Assembly (NCBI RefSeq): GCF_003010965.1
Contig: NZ_PGGM01000006.1
Span: 124,001-188,000, forward strand
Origin: Phyllobacterium sophorae
GTDB lineage: Bacteria; Pseudomonadota; Alphaproteobacteria; Rhizobiales; Rhizobiaceae
Direction: 5' to 3'
Length of the DNA: 64,000 nt
Shown one piece after another: positions 24,908 to 34,459 of this stretch (the stretch's first letter is position 1; each line of letters begins with the position of its first letter). A program made the position numbers and the translations under genes. The notes below the pieces were generated by a model. It had not been told where the DNA came from, searched no databases, and saw nothing but the letters and a program-made list of their open reading frames with translations.

Positions 24908-25294
24908 TCAGCCGTCGTTTTTCTGCAGCCAGTCTTTCATCTGTCTGATTTCACTTTCCTGGGCGGCGATGATTTCTTCCGCCAGTTTGCGGATTTCCGC
25001 CTCCTTGCCGTATTCGAGTTCGATCTTTGCCATATCGATCGCGCCCTGGTGATGCGCGATCATGCCAAGCACGAAGTCCCTGTCCGGCTTACCGGTGAAC
25101 GTGATCGCCATATCCGTGTGCATCTTGGCGTTGGCTGCAGCAAATGCCTTCGACGAAGCACTCTGATCACCGGCTGGCGCGGCTGTCATATCATGCTTCA
25201 TGGTCTCATGCGACGTGTGGTCCTGTGCCATGGCTGTCGAGGCGAGGGCGACGGCGCAGATCAAGGCTGCGCTGTGAAGCAATGTCATTCTCAT
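24908..25294 (-). CDS. DUF305 periplasmic protein
   Basis: 128 residues from ATG 25294. Signal peptide MRMTLLHSAALICAVALAST-AMA, then a His/Met-rich stretch (HTSHETMKHDM) and the DUF305 core with the diagnostic VLGMIAHHQGAIDMAK and AQESEIRQMKDWL segments. DUF305 proteins are ferritin-like four-helix proteins, often beside copper-resistance genes. The adjacent upstream gene on the same strand encodes another secreted His/Cys-rich protein, so a metal (possibly copper) role is an inference for both. Confidence 0.9.
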   Translation of the reverse strand: MRMTLLHSAALICAVALASTAMAQDHTSHETMKHDMTAAPAGDQSASSKAFAAANAKMHTDMAITFTGKPDRDFVLGMIAHHQGAIDMAKIELEYGKEAEIRKLAEEIIAAQESEIRQMKDWLQKNDG

Positions 25295-25375
25295 TGTCGT
25301 GATCTTTCCATGGGCCAATAATCTGCGCGCAGGTTCGGGCCCGGCTCACCTGTGCGTGAAAACGAACGAGACACA

Positions 25376-25735
25376 TCAAGGACGGGGAGGCCGCGGAAGG
25401 GGCTTGGGTGCTTGCGCAACGAGCGGCAACGCGTTGCCGCGCGGGATGAAGGTCTTGGGTTGTTCGGTGACCAGTGCCTGAAGCGGGACTGCAGGTACCC
25501 CGATACAGGCAGCGCACATCGTGGGATGCTGCTGTTTGGCAGCTCCAGGGCAATGGTGCTGTTGGCCCGCACAGGCACGGGCATGGTGCATTTGGATCGC
25601 TGCCGGTAAGGCCTCAGCCGCAACGGCATTGTGCGGATCGATTGCTGCGGCCAGACCGCCGGGTGCCGCCAGCACGGGCACCCACCCTATGCTCAGTGCG
25701 GCCAGAAACGCAATGATTGCGGCAAACCTGTTCAT
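25376..25735 (-). CDS. Secreted Cys/His-rich protein, unknown
   Basis: 119 residues. Signal peptide MNRFAAIIAFLAALSIGWVP. The mature part carries HHARACAGQQHHC and HPTMCAACIG, a pattern suitable for metal or heme binding, then a Pro-rich basic tail. It loosely resembles DUF2946-type small secreted proteins. It lies 81 bp upstream of the DUF305 gene on the same strand and is probably co-expressed with it. Confidence 0.6.
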   Translation of the reverse strand: MNRFAAIIAFLAALSIGWVPVLAAPGGLAAAIDPHNAVAAEALPAAIQMHHARACAGQQHHCPGAAKQQHPTMCAACIGVPAVPLQALVTEQPKTFIPRGNALPLVAQAPKPLPRPPRP

Positions 25736-25793
25736 TGGGCCTTCATAGCAAGGACGATGCCCGGATTGAAGTCACCTTCTGTTCATTTGAGTT

Positions 25794-26960
25794 CTAGACT
25801 GCCTTGGCGGCGGCAAGTGCATTTTTGATATCGGCGATCAGGTCGGCTGTATCCTCAAGACCGATCTGCAGTCGAATCAGCGGGCCGGCATAGTTCTGTC
25901 CCGTAATGACCCTGCCACCCAGATGGACATGCAGAGCGAGGCTTTCATAACCGCCCCACGAATAGCCAAGGCCGAAAATTCGCAGTGCGTTCAAGAATGC
26001 ATGCGCCTGTTTTACGCTGCCGTCGATAACAATGGAGAACACGCCGCCGGCGCCGCTGAAATCGCGTTTCCACAATGCGTGACCAGCGTGGCTTTCAAGT
26101 CCGGGATGCAACACTTCGACAACGCCGTCCTGGCCTTCCAGCCATTTGGCGATTTCGAGCGCATTCTGCGCATGCCGTTCCATGCGCAGTCCCATGGTGC
26201 GCAGACCGCGCAGGATCTGATAGGCATCATCGCCGCTTACGCAAAGGCCAAGCGCCGTATAGGCAGCATCGAGCTTCTTGAAGCATTTTTCGTTGGCGGA
26301 GATCGTGCCCATTAAAATGTCGGAATGGCCGGATGGATATTTTGTCGCCGCGTGGATCGAGATATCGACGCCAAAATCCAGCGCCTTGAAATAGATTGGC
26401 GTTGCCCAGGTGTTGTCCATCATGACGATTGCCCCTGCGGCATGCGCCTTTTCGACAATGGCGGGAATGTCCTGGACTTCGAACGTGTTGGATCCCGGCG
26501 ATTCAGTGAAGACGACGCGGGTGTTCGGCCGGATCAGTTTTTCAATATCTGCCCCGATCAGCGGATCGTAATATTCGACCTCGATACCGAACTGCTTCAG
26601 CATCGTGTTGCAGAAGTGCCTTGTATTGCCGTAGCAGCAGTCAACCATCAAAAGGTGATCGCCCGGAACGAGGAAGGCAAGGAGGGGAACTGTCACTGCC
26701 ACGAGGCCGGACGGGACGAGGAGTGTTCCGGCTGACCCCTCCAGCTCGTCGATCGCGCGGCAAAGCGCGTCTGTTGTCGGCGTCCCGTGCGTCGCATAGG
26801 TGTATTTCTGCTTGTGGCTCGCCATGGTTTCGGCGTCGGGAAACAATACGGTCGACGCATGAACGACGGGCGGATTGACGAAACCGTGATAGTCGCGCGG
26901 GTCATAGCCACTATGGGCAAGCCTGGTATTGATACCAAGTTTCGCCGGTTGCTTATCCAT
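25794..26960 (-). CDS. metC: Cystathionine beta-lyase
   Basis: 388-residue PLP enzyme of the Cys/Met metabolism family, expected to split cystathionine into homocysteine, pyruvate and ammonia in methionine synthesis. ATG 26960 (MDKQPAKLGINTRLAHSGYDP) matches family N-termini; the open frame continues to 27227 but the extension is not protein-like for this family. The Schiff-base Lys is in SIHAATKYPSGHSDILMG, preceded by VMMDNTWATP. The downstream C-terminal SLALHVHLGG-RV segment is also typical. It is divergent from the PAP2 gene. metC next to aapJQMP is, to my knowledge, a recurring rhizobial arrangement. Confidence 0.93.
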   Translation of the reverse strand: MDKQPAKLGINTRLAHSGYDPRDYHGFVNPPVVHASTVLFPDAETMASHKQKYTYATHGTPTTDALCRAIDELEGSAGTLLVPSGLVAVTVPLLAFLVPGDHLLMVDCCYGNTRHFCNTMLKQFGIEVEYYDPLIGADIEKLIRPNTRVVFTESPGSNTFEVQDIPAIVEKAHAAGAIVMMDNTWATPIYFKALDFGVDISIHAATKYPSGHSDILMGTISANEKCFKKLDAAYTALGLCVSGDDAYQILRGLRTMGLRMERHAQNALEIAKWLEGQDGVVEVLHPGLESHAGHALWKRDFSGAGGVFSIVIDGSVKQAHAFLNALRIFGLGYSWGGYESLALHVHLGGRVITGQNYAGPLIRLQIGLEDTADLIADIKNALAAAKAV

Positions 26961-27059
26961 GAGGTCGTCTCCACATCTTGTATGCACTGGGAGAAGTCGA
27001 TAATGCCACCGCGTGCCGGTTGCAACAGGAGAGAATGTTTGCTGACTCGGAATGAGAAG

Positions 27060-27872
27060 ATGACGAAGACAGCTCAAGCGCAATCCGCTTTGCGGCGCGC
27101 TGGCCGTTCCATTGCGCGTTTTCTGCGTCGCATGCAGGTTCCCGCATATCCCGGTTCGCCGCCAGCTTGGACGAACGGCATGTCCATGGCCGCTGTCCTG
27201 ATCTTCTTCCTGATCCTGCTGCTTCATCCTTATGATGAACCGCTTTCGCGAAACCTGTCATCCTATGGTCCGCTGAGCCGTGTGCGACACCTGACCGATA
27301 TTGGTCTGTCGCAATGGTATCTCATCCCGGCTTTTGCAATTGCCGTGTGCCTTATCGGTATCGATTGGAGCAATATCGCCCGGCACAGACGCATCCGATT
27401 CGGTCTGGTCTATGCGCAGGCCACGTTTGCTTTCTGGGCAATCGCGTTGTCGGGGATTCTGACGAATATTGCGAAGTTCCTCATTGGCCGTGCCCGGCCG
27501 AAGTTTATCGATACGCTGGGGGCAACCAGTTTTTCCCCGCTTGAGGCGGGATATAACTTTGCCAGTTTCCCGTCCGGTCATTCGACGACGATGGGTGCCG
27601 TGGGCGCCGTCCTTGCCCTGTGGTTTCCGCGCTGGCGCGCGCCGGTCATCCTTGGCACAATGTTCATCGCATTTACCCGCATCATAGCGCGCGCGCATTA
27701 TCCGACTGATGTGTTGGCTGGGTACACCGTCGGCTTTCTGTGCTCGGTGGCGCTTGCCAGATTCCTGGCCGGACGCCGTACGGCATTTCTTTTCGACGGG
27801 ACGCGATTCTGGCCGACTTTGCGTTTTCGCGAGCGTTTTTGGCGGCCTGAGAGCAATCTGAACAAGAAATAA
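27060..27872 (+). CDS. PAP2-family phosphatase (membrane)
   Basis: 270 residues from ATG 27060. Five to six membrane helices with the three PAP2 motifs: KFLIGRARP (KX6RP), FPSGHST (PSGH) and TRIIARAHYPTDV (R-x5-H-x3-D). All catalytic residues are present. Such enzymes dephosphorylate lipid phosphates (phosphatidic acid, undecaprenyl pyrophosphate or lipid A) on the periplasmic face. A basic N-terminal region of about 40 residues precedes the first helix. It is divergent from metC and upstream of the aap operon on the same strand. Confidence 0.9.
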   Translation: MTKTAQAQSALRRAGRSIARFLRRMQVPAYPGSPPAWTNGMSMAAVLIFFLILLLHPYDEPLSRNLSSYGPLSRVRHLTDIGLSQWYLIPAFAIAVCLIGIDWSNIARHRRIRFGLVYAQATFAFWAIALSGILTNIAKFLIGRARPKFIDTLGATSFSPLEAGYNFASFPSGHSTTMGAVGAVLALWFPRWRAPVILGTMFIAFTRIIARAHYPTDVLAGYTVGFLCSVALARFLAGRRTAFLFDGTRFWPTLRFRERFWRPESNLNKK

Positions 27873-28078
27873 TCGAAAATTAAGCCCCGGTGCAGCCGCG
27901 GAGAGCTTCGTGATGCAATATTGAGCAAAGATTATCCCTTGACCAAAGAGACAGAATGGCCTTCGATGCAGGCGTGAATGGGAGAGGTATTGGACCCTTT
28001 TCGGGGTGAGGGGTTACCCGCCAATATCGAGTTTTCCTCTCTGGGAACTACGGGCAACAACCAAAGGGTACATTTGTG

Positions 28079-29107
28079 ATGAAAAATCTTGTTTTGAAGG
28101 GCGCGCTGGCTGCCTCGGCGCTGGTTCTCCTGGCGACCGCAGCCTCTGCTGGTACACTTGACGACGTCAAGAAGAAGGGCTTTCTCCAGTGCGGTGTCAA
28201 TACCGGTCTCCCGGGATTTGCGTCACCGAACGATAAGGGCGAATGGTCCGGGTTCGACGTCGATTATTGCCGCGCTGTCGCTGCTGCAATTTTTGGAGAT
28301 CCAACCAAGGTAAAATACACCCCTCTGTCAGCGAAGGATCGTCTGCCGGCTCTCCAGTCCGGTGAAATTGACGTGCTGATCCGTAACACCACCTGGACGC
28401 TGAGCCGCGATACGCAGGGCTTCGATTTCACGGGCGTGAATTATTATGACGGCCAAGGCTTCATGATCAATTCGAAGAAGCTGTCGGGTATCAATTCCGC
28501 TCTGCAGCTGTCGGGGGCTTCCGTTTGCGTGCAGGCCGGCACCACGACTGAGCTGAACCTCGCCGATTACTTCAAGTCGAACAAGATGGAATACAATCCG
28601 GTCGTGTTCGAGAAGGTTGAAGAGGTCAACGCGGCCTATGATTCGGGACGCTGTGACGTCTATACGACCGATCAGTCGGGCCTTTATGCTTACCGGCTGG
28701 CGCTGTCGGCACCTGCCGATCATGTTGTGCTTCCGGAGATTATCTCGAAGGAGCCGCTGGGACCCGTCGTTCGTCAGGGTGACGCACAATGGGCCGACAT
28801 TATTCGCTGGACGCATTATGCGATGCTGACGGCAGAGGAACTCGGCATCACCCAAGGCAATGTCGAAGAATTGAAGACGAGCGACAACCAGGAAATCAAG
28901 CGCATTCTCGGTCAGGAAGCCAACACCAAGCTCGGAACGGACCTCGGCCTGACCAATGATTGGGTCATCAACATCGTCAAGGCCGTTGGCAACTACAGCG
29001 AAGTGTTTGAACGTAACATCGGCTCGGGCAGCCCGCTCAAGATTGCGCGCGGCATCAATGCGCAATGGAGCAAGGGCGGTCTGCAATACGCAATGCCGAT
29101 CCGCTAA
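28079..29107 (+). CDS. aapJ: General L-amino acid ABC transporter, periplasmic binding protein
   Basis: 342 residues from ATG 28079 (a GTG directly before it is possible). Signal peptide KNLVLKGALAASALVLLATAASA. The type-2 periplasmic binding domain has the AapJ/BztA features: KKGFLQCGVNTGLPGFA, WSGFDVDYCRAVAAAIFGD, LIRNTTWTLSRDTQGFDFTGVNYYDGQGFM and the C-terminal GLQYAMPIR. It binds a broad set of L-amino acids. First gene of aapJQMP; a hairpin follows it, likely raising its relative expression. Confidence 0.95.
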   Translation: MKNLVLKGALAASALVLLATAASAGTLDDVKKKGFLQCGVNTGLPGFASPNDKGEWSGFDVDYCRAVAAAIFGDPTKVKYTPLSAKDRLPALQSGEIDVLIRNTTWTLSRDTQGFDFTGVNYYDGQGFMINSKKLSGINSALQLSGASVCVQAGTTTELNLADYFKSNKMEYNPVVFEKVEEVNAAYDSGRCDVYTTDQSGLYAYRLALSAPADHVVLPEIISKEPLGPVVRQGDAQWADIIRWTHYAMLTAEELGITQGNVEELKTSDNQEIKRILGQEANTKLGTDLGLTNDWVINIVKAVGNYSEVFERNIGSGSPLKIARGINAQWSKGGLQYAMPIR

Positions 29108-29136
29108 TCGCTCAAGCGATAATCAGAGAATCGGGT

Positions 29137-29156
29137 GAGGGGGCTTCTGCCCCCTC
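29137..29156 (+). terminator. Intra-operon hairpin between aapJ and aapQ
   Basis: GAGGGGGC / GCCCCCTC, 8-bp GC-rich stem with a TTCT tetraloop, no T run. It is probably a 3'-end protecting or partially terminating structure that keeps aapJ mRNA in excess. Confidence 0.65.
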
Positions 29157-29211
29157 CTCTCCAAAAAAACAAATAATAATAAGAACAAACGTTTAAAAGA
29201 AACGAGGGGTT

Positions 29212-30408
29212 ATGGCATCGCAGGATATTACGCCTGTCGGCAGAGACAGCGCAAAAGCATCACTTTTGTACGATCCGAAATTTCGCGGTTATATTTTTCA
29301 GGCCGTGACCGTCCTTGTGATTGCGGGTCTGGTCTACTGGATCGTCAACAACACCATTGCCAATCTGCAGCGCGCGAACCTTGCATCGGGCTTCGGCTTC
29401 CTGGATGGGCGAGCCGGGTTCGATATCAGCAGCAGTCCATATCTGAGCTACACGAGCGATTCGACCTTTATCAAGGCTTTGTCAGTCGGCATCCTCAACA
29501 CCCTGACGGTTGCCGTCGTTGGCATCATCACGGCAACAATCATCGGCTTCATTGTCGGGATAGGTCGCCTTTCCCACAATTGGCTCATTCGCAAGCTTTG
29601 CACCGTCTATGTCGAGGTGTTCCGCAATATCCCGCCCTTGCTGGTCATTTTCTTCTGGTATCTGGGCGTCTTGTCGGTTCTGCCGCAAGCGCGCGAAAGC
29701 ATCAAATTGCCATTCAGCACGTTCCTCAACAATCGAGGCCTGTTTTTCCCGGCACCCGTATTCGGTGAAGGCGCCTGGCTGGCGGCTGCAGGTCTCGTTG
29801 CCGGTATTGTCGGGACTTTCCTCGTTCGGCGTTGGGCATACAAGCGGCAGATGGCGACCGGTCAGCAGTTTCCGGTTGGCTTGACGGCGCTCGGCCTAAT
29901 CCTCGGGCTTCCGCTCCTGGCTCTGATTGTCAAGGGTTTCCCGATTTCATTCGACTATCCGGTTCTGGGCGCGTTCAATTTGAGGGGCGGCACGCTGATT
30001 GGTCCGGAGTTCATGTCGCTCTATCTGGCTTTGTCGTTCTATACCGCGTCGTTCATTGCCGAGATTGTCCGGGCCGGCATTCGCGGTGTCGGCAAGGGCC
30101 AGAGCGAGGCGTCGCACGCACTTGGATTGCGGGCGGGACCGACGACGCGGCTGGTAGTGGTGCCGCAGGCGATGCGCATCATCATCCCGCCGCTCACGAG
30201 CCAATACCTCAACCTCACCAAAAACTCCTCCCTGGCGGTCGCGATCGGCTATCCTGATCTCGTTGCTGTCGGCGGGACGATCCTCAACCAGACGGGCCGT
30301 TCAATCGAAGTGGTGGCCATCTGGATGGTCGTTTATCTCAGCATCAGCTTGCTCACATCCATCTTCATGAATTGGGTAAACGCCAAGATGGCACTGGTGG
30401 AGCGCTGA
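29212..30408 (+). CDS. aapQ: General L-amino acid ABC transporter, permease
   Basis: 398 residues, ATG 29212 behind GAGGGG. About eight hydrophobic helices. The permease module includes [16 protein letters not shown] and, near the C-terminus, the EAA-type loop ([23 protein letters not shown]) that contacts the ATPase. The long N-terminal extension with several helices is typical for AapQ/BztB as opposed to HisQ-type permeases. It overlaps neither neighbour; aapM follows within 2 bp. Confidence 0.95.
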   Translation: MASQDITPVGRDSAKASLLYDPKFRGYIFQAVTVLVIAGLVYWIVNNTIANLQRANLASGFGFLDGRAGFDISSSPYLSYTSDSTFIKALSVGILNTLTVAVVGIITATIIGFIVGIGRLSHNWLIRKLCTVYVEVFRNIPPLLVIFFWYLGVLSVLPQARESIKLPFSTFLNNRGLFFPAPVFGEGAWLAAAGLVAGIVGTFLVRRWAYKRQMATGQQFPVGLTALGLILGLPLLALIVKGFPISFDYPVLGAFNLRGGTLIGPEFMSLYLALSFYTASFIAEIVRAGIRGVGKGQSEASHALGLRAGPTTRLVVVPQAMRIIIPPLTSQYLNLTKNSSLAVAIGYPDLVAVGGTILNQTGRSIEVVAIWMVVYLSISLLTSIFMNWVNAKMALVER

Positions 30409-30410
30409 TC

Positions 30411-31565
30411 ATGGATAACAACCTCAGTTTCGTCCGTACCGAAATGCTCCAGGGCCAGACCCCGCCGCTCGGCGAGAGGGGTGCCATCCGGTGGATGCGC
30501 ATCAATCTCTTTGCCACGCCGCTTGATTCGGCCCTGACTCTTCTGGCCATCCTGGCGCTCGCCTGGTTTCTGCCGGGTATGATAAACTGGCTGTTCGTCA
30601 ATGCGGTATGGTCGGGACCAGATCGATCCGTCTGCTCGACGGTAGCCCAGGGCGGCATCCAGCCAGATGGCTGGTCCGGCGCCTGCTGGGCCTATGTGAA
30701 TGCCAATTTCAACCAGTTCATGTACGGTCCCTATCCAGTGGACCAGCACTGGCGCGTCAACCTCGTCGCGATCATATTCGTTTTGCTGTTGATTCCACTG
30801 CTCATCCCCAAAGCACCCTACAAGGTGCCGAATGCGGTCGTGTTTTTCTTCATTTTCCCGATTGTCGCGTTCATCCTCCTGGTCGGTGGCTGGTTCGGCC
30901 TCCCTTATGTCGAGACCTCGTCATGGGGCGGATTGCTCGTCACCCTGACACTTTCCTTTGTCGGCATCTCCGTATCGCTGCCGCTTGGCATCGTGCTGGC
31001 ACTCGGGCGCCGGTCCAGGATGCCGGTGATCAAGATGCTCTGCGTCATCTTCATCGAAACGATCCGCGGCATCCCGCTGATCACGGTTCTGTTCATGGCG
31101 AGCTACATGCTGCCCCTGTTCCTTCCTCCGGGCGTATCCTTCGACAGGTTCTTGCGCGCGTTGATCGGCGTGGCACTTTTCGCGTCGGCCTATATGGCCG
31201 AGGTGGTGCGTGGCGGACTCCAGGCCATTCCAAAGGGGCAATATGAAGGTGCGGATTCCCTTGGGCTCGGCTACTGGCAGAAAACCGGGTTGATCGTCCT
31301 GCCACAGGCGCTGAAACTGGTGATTCCCGGTATCGTCAATACGTTCATTGGCCTCTTCAAAGATACGAGCCTCGTGACGGTGATCAGCATGTTCGATCTT
31401 CTCGGGACGGTGAAGCAGCACTTCTCCGATGCGAACTGGATCTCTCCGCAAACGCCTATATCCGGCCTGATCTTCGCCGGTTTCGTCTTCTGGATTTTCT
31501 GTTTCGGTATGTCGCGTTATTCCATCTTCATGGAAAACAGGCTCGATACAGGACATAAACGCTAA
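30411..31565 (+). CDS. aapM: General L-amino acid ABC transporter, permease
   Basis: 384 residues from ATG 30411, two bases after the aapQ stop. Hydrophobic helices, the [21 protein letters not shown] and [20 protein letters not shown] segments and the C-terminal EAA loop ([23 protein letters not shown]) identify AapM. It forms the second half of the membrane pore with AapQ. Confidence 0.95.
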   Translation: MDNNLSFVRTEMLQGQTPPLGERGAIRWMRINLFATPLDSALTLLAILALAWFLPGMINWLFVNAVWSGPDRSVCSTVAQGGIQPDGWSGACWAYVNANFNQFMYGPYPVDQHWRVNLVAIIFVLLLIPLLIPKAPYKVPNAVVFFFIFPIVAFILLVGGWFGLPYVETSSWGGLLVTLTLSFVGISVSLPLGIVLALGRRSRMPVIKMLCVIFIETIRGIPLITVLFMASYMLPLFLPPGVSFDRFLRALIGVALFASAYMAEVVRGGLQAIPKGQYEGADSLGLGYWQKTGLIVLPQALKLVIPGIVNTFIGLFKDTSLVTVISMFDLLGTVKQHFSDANWISPQTPISGLIFAGFVFWIFCFGMSRYSIFMENRLDTGHKR

Positions 31566-31579
31566 GGAGTATTCCTACC

Positions 31580-32383
31580 ATGACAACCGAAAACGTTGTT
31601 GATCCCAATGAAATCCACGTCGACCGCTCGCTATTGCATGTCTCCAAGACAGACGTAGCCGTCGAAATCATCAACATGAACAAGTGGTATGGTGATTTTC
31701 ATGTCCTGAAAGATATCAACCTGAAGGTGATGCGCGGTGAGCGTATCGTCATCGCCGGCCCGTCCGGCTCGGGCAAGTCCACCATGATCCGCTGCATCAA
31801 TCGGCTGGAAGAACATCAGAGCGGCAAGATCCTCGTTGATGGGATTGAACTCACCAACGATCTGAAGAAGATCGACGAGGTGCGCCGCGAGGTCGGCATG
31901 GTGTTTCAGCACTTCAATCTTTTCCCGCATCTGACCATTCTGGAAAATTGCACTCTGGCACCGATCTGGGTGCGCAAGATGCCGAAGAAGAAGGCCGACG
32001 AGATCGCGATGCACTATCTTGAGCGCGTCAAGATCCCCGAGCAGGCCAACAAGTATCCGGGCCAGCTTTCCGGCGGTCAGCAGCAGCGCGTGGCGATTGC
32101 GCGGTCACTCTGCATGAACCCGCGCATCATGCTGTTCGATGAACCGACATCGGCGCTCGATCCGGAGATGATCAAGGAAGTGCTGGATACGATGGTTCAG
32201 CTTGCCGAAGAGGGCATGACCATGGTCTGCGTCACCCACGAGATGGGCTTCGCCCGTCAGGTTGCCAACCGGGTGATCTTCATGGATCAAGGCCAGATTG
32301 TCGAGCAGAACGCCCCCGCGGAGTTCTTCGACAATCCGCAGCATGAGCGCACCAAGCTGTTCCTCAGCCAGATACTGCATTAG
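31580..32383 (+). CDS. aapP: General L-amino acid ABC transporter, ATP-binding protein
   Basis: 267 residues. Walker [11 protein letters not shown]-loop [13 protein letters not shown] signature LSGGQQQR, Walker [13 protein letters not shown] and switch His in VCVTHEMGF are all intact. It powers AapQM. AAGGAG precedes the ATG at 31580. Last gene of the operon; a terminator follows. Confidence 0.96.
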   Translation: MTTENVVDPNEIHVDRSLLHVSKTDVAVEIINMNKWYGDFHVLKDINLKVMRGERIVIAGPSGSGKSTMIRCINRLEEHQSGKILVDGIELTNDLKKIDEVRREVGMVFQHFNLFPHLTILENCTLAPIWVRKMPKKKADEIAMHYLERVKIPEQANKYPGQLSGGQQQRVAIARSLCMNPRIMLFDEPTSALDPEMIKEVLDTMVQLAEEGMTMVCVTHEMGFARQVANRVIFMDQGQIVEQNAPAEFFDNPQHERTKLFLSQILH

Positions 32384-32410
32384 GTTTTTTCTGGCAGCAT
32401 AAATATAGCG

Positions 32411-32436
32411 GTGGCCCTCGCGGCCACTGTCTTTTT
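32411..32436 (+). terminator. Terminator after aapP
   Basis: GTGGCC / GGCCAC hairpin with a 5-nt loop followed by TGTCTTTTT. It closes the aapJQMP transcript. Confidence 0.8.
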
Positions 32437-32484
32437 CAGATTTGATTTTCAAATTTTAACGAAGTCATTTTTAATAGAGATTTC

Positions 32485-32775
32485 ATGACCGAAAATCTTC
32501 AAGAAACTACCCGCGCGCAACGTGACGAGTTTATTGCAGCGGAGAAAGTACGAAGTAACGAAATCCAGAAATACGTGGCCGCAGCAATCGACAGGCTGTC
32601 TACTGCTGTCGCTGTCGTGGGTTTTCTCGGCCCTATTGTCAGCATGGCAAACTCCGAAATTGATCACAGATCATCTTTTTACATTGTGCAATCAACCATC
32701 ATGACCAGCAGCGTGGTTCTCTCGTATGGCCTCCATTTATATGGTAGAATCCAATTGACACGAGGATTGGAATAA
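32485..32775 (+). CDS. Small membrane protein, unknown function
   Basis: 96 residues. A charged N-terminal helix (residues about 1-35) is followed by two hydrophobic stretches (LSTAVAVVGFLGPIVSMA; IMTSSVVLSYGLHLYG). Its stop TAA overlaps the ATG of the next gene (TAATG), so the two products are translationally coupled. There is no recognised family. It lies directly after the aap terminator, so it probably has its own promoter. Confidence 0.65.
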   Translation: MTENLQETTRAQRDEFIAAEKVRSNEIQKYVAAAIDRLSTAVAVVGFLGPIVSMANSEIDHRSSFYIVQSTIMTSSVVLSYGLHLYGRIQLTRGLE

Positions 32776-32936
32776 TGTGGGCAGATGCACTTTTCATAAT
32801 ACTTTGGATGACGTTTGTCAGCGTTGGCGCGATTTTGGTTGCCCGGCATGAATTCAATCAGAATGAAAAGGAAACGAAGGCGCGCATCGCTGAAATCGAC
32901 CGCAAATTCAAGCGCCGTGCCGCAGCTGCAGAATAA
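32775..32936 (+). CDS. 53-residue membrane protein coupled to the preceding gene
   Basis: ATG overlaps the upstream stop by one base. It encodes MWADALFIILWMTFVSVGAI followed by LVARHEFNQNEKETKARIAEIDRKFKRRAAAAE: one membrane helix then a highly charged coiled-coil-like tail. Probable partner of the 96-residue protein. Below the size most automatic annotations retain. Confidence 0.6.
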   Translation: MWADALFIILWMTFVSVGAILVARHEFNQNEKETKARIAEIDRKFKRRAAAAE

Positions 32937-32942
32937 TCCACG

Positions 32943-34214
32943 CTATTTGTTCTCTTTCTCCGCATCATATCCATAAAGCCAGTCAAACCCCTTGACGAAC
33001 TTCTCAACGGGCCGGTTGCGCAGGAGAATGTTGCGTGCCACGGCCACCGGCCCTTTGGCGTGATAGGCGAGGTGATTCAAAGCGCCGCGCCTCACGACCG
33101 CGCCGACACGTTTCGTCCGAACCTTGCTGAACTGCTCAAGCGCCGATGGCCACATTGTGCCGTTCACACTCAGTGCGGAGGCGAGCGCGCAAGCGTCCTC
33201 GATGGCCATGGCGGCACCCTGTGCTGCGTAGGGCGTCATGGCATGGGCGGCATCGCCGATCAAAACCAGGCGGTCTTCGATCTGAAACCGGCATTTCTTC
33301 ATCTCGAACAACCGCCAGGCAGTCCAGGGCCGGGCGATGAGCATCACGTCGTGGATGCCTCGGTGCCAGCCAGCAAATTCCCGGATGAAGTTCTGGTTGA
33401 GGCTATCGGGATTCGTCTGCACGTCCCAGCGGCGGCCATTTTGCCGGTCGGGCGCAACAGCAACAAAATTGATCATCTGCCCGGATCGGATCGGATAGGC
33501 GATCAGGTGGGCGTTGGCGCCTGTCCAGGCCACGACATTCGTTCCTGGGGGCAGGAGCGCCTTGAAGCTTGCTGGCAAATGCTCGACGGCTATGGATGAC
33601 CGCCATGCGACGGTGCCGGTATAGCGCGCGCGCTCCGCATCCGACGTGGCGGTACGCATGTTCGACCAGACGCCATCCGCCCCGACAAGCAGCGCGCCCC
33701 GGTGTTCCTCAATGCGGTCGTGATACTGTACGCGCACCAGAATCCCGGCGGCATCGGCTCCATGCTGGGTCACGGCCGATTGCAGCTGGATGGCGATGTT
33801 CGGGTGGCTGCGCGCTTCGTTAAGCAGGGCGTCCTGCAGGTCGGCGCGATGGCAGACGATATAGGGCGCGCCCCAGCGTTCCTTCGCCCGATTGCCGATC
33901 GGGAAATGCAGCAGCCTTTCACCGCTCGCGCCATCCTGCAGGCAAATAGCCTCCGGCTCGACGGATGAATATTTCAATCGTTCGAGCACGCCGAGCCGGT
34001 CAAGCAGCCGGGTGGCGTTGGGAGAAATCTGCAAACCGGCGCCGATCTCAGCCAGCGTCGCGCTTTTCTCAAAAATTTGGACGGCGAAGCCTTTTTTACT
34101 CAGTGCGAGTGCAAGGGTCAGGCCGGCAATGCCGGCGCCGGCAATGATGATCTGATCAGGATTGGGAACTCGCCTGTTTCGTTCTGTTTTCAGATCGATG
34201 AGCGCTGCGTTCAA
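32943..34214 (-). CDS. FAD-dependent aromatic-ring monooxygenase-like protein
   Basis: About 423 residues. Dinucleotide-binding motif IIIAGAGIAGLTLALALSKKG, the DG motif region (LLVGADGVWSNMR) and the second FAD motif (LVLIGDAAHAMTPYAAQGAAMAIEDA) place it with class A flavin monooxygenases such as salicylate/3-hydroxybenzoate hydroxylases and UbiH relatives. There is no ATG near the N-terminus. The best start is the TTG at 34214, which overlaps the stop of the upstream zinc-finger gene (TTGA), indicating coupling; a longer frame reaches 34241. Substrate unknown. Confidence 0.88.
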   Translation of the reverse strand: MNAALIDLKTERNRRVPNPDQIIIAGAGIAGLTLALALSKKGFAVQIFEKSATLAEIGAGLQISPNATRLLDRLGVLERLKYSSVEPEAICLQDGASGERLLHFPIGNRAKERWGAPYIVCHRADLQDALLNEARSHPNIAIQLQSAVTQHGADAAGILVRVQYHDRIEEHRGALLVGADGVWSNMRTATSDAERARYTGTVAWRSSIAVEHLPASFKALLPPGTNVVAWTGANAHLIAYPIRSGQMINFVAVAPDRQNGRRWDVQTNPDSLNQNFIREFAGWHRGIHDVMLIARPWTAWRLFEMKKCRFQIEDRLVLIGDAAHAMTPYAAQGAAMAIEDACALASALSVNGTMWPSALEQFSKVRTKRVGAVVRRGALNHLAYHAKGPVAVARNILLRNRPVEKFVKGFDWLYGYDAEKENK

Positions 34215-34459
34215 GCGGCGGCCTTGTCCACGTAAATGCAACCTTCCGGAATGGTAGCGTTCGCGGCGAGCGACGCATCATAGCGATAGAGCGTTGAGCA
34301 GTAGGGGCAGACTTTCTCATTGTCATCGCCCAGATCAAGGAACACGTGCGGATGGTCGAAGGGAGGGTTGGCGCCAACGCACATGAATTCCTTCACGCCG
34401 ATCGAGATGATCGCATGACCAGCGCTGTTCTGGAAATGAGGGATGCTGTGTCCAGCCAT
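34211..34459 (-). CDS. Zinc-finger (zf-CHCC, NDUFS6-like) protein
   Basis: 82 residues. The C-terminal half carries the CHCC zinc site of the NDUFS6/complex I 13-kDa family: C27, His at 36 or 38, C51 and C54 (VCPYCSTLYRY). Alphaproteobacterial homologues are accessory subunits of NADH:ubiquinone oxidoreductase. Its stop overlaps the putative TTG start of the flavin monooxygenase, so the two are one transcript. Together with the NDUFS4-like gene at 4493 it is the second complex I accessory gene in the window. Confidence 0.85.
   Translation of the reverse strand: MAGHSIPHFQNSAGHAIISIGVKEFMCVGANPPFDHPHVFLDLGDDNEKVCPYCSTLYRYDASLAANATIPEGCIYVDKAAA

Noticed and set aside
26961-27227. N-terminal extension of metC
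   Set aside because: The frame is open, but the family N-terminus begins at ATG 26960 and the extension overlaps the PAP2 gene.
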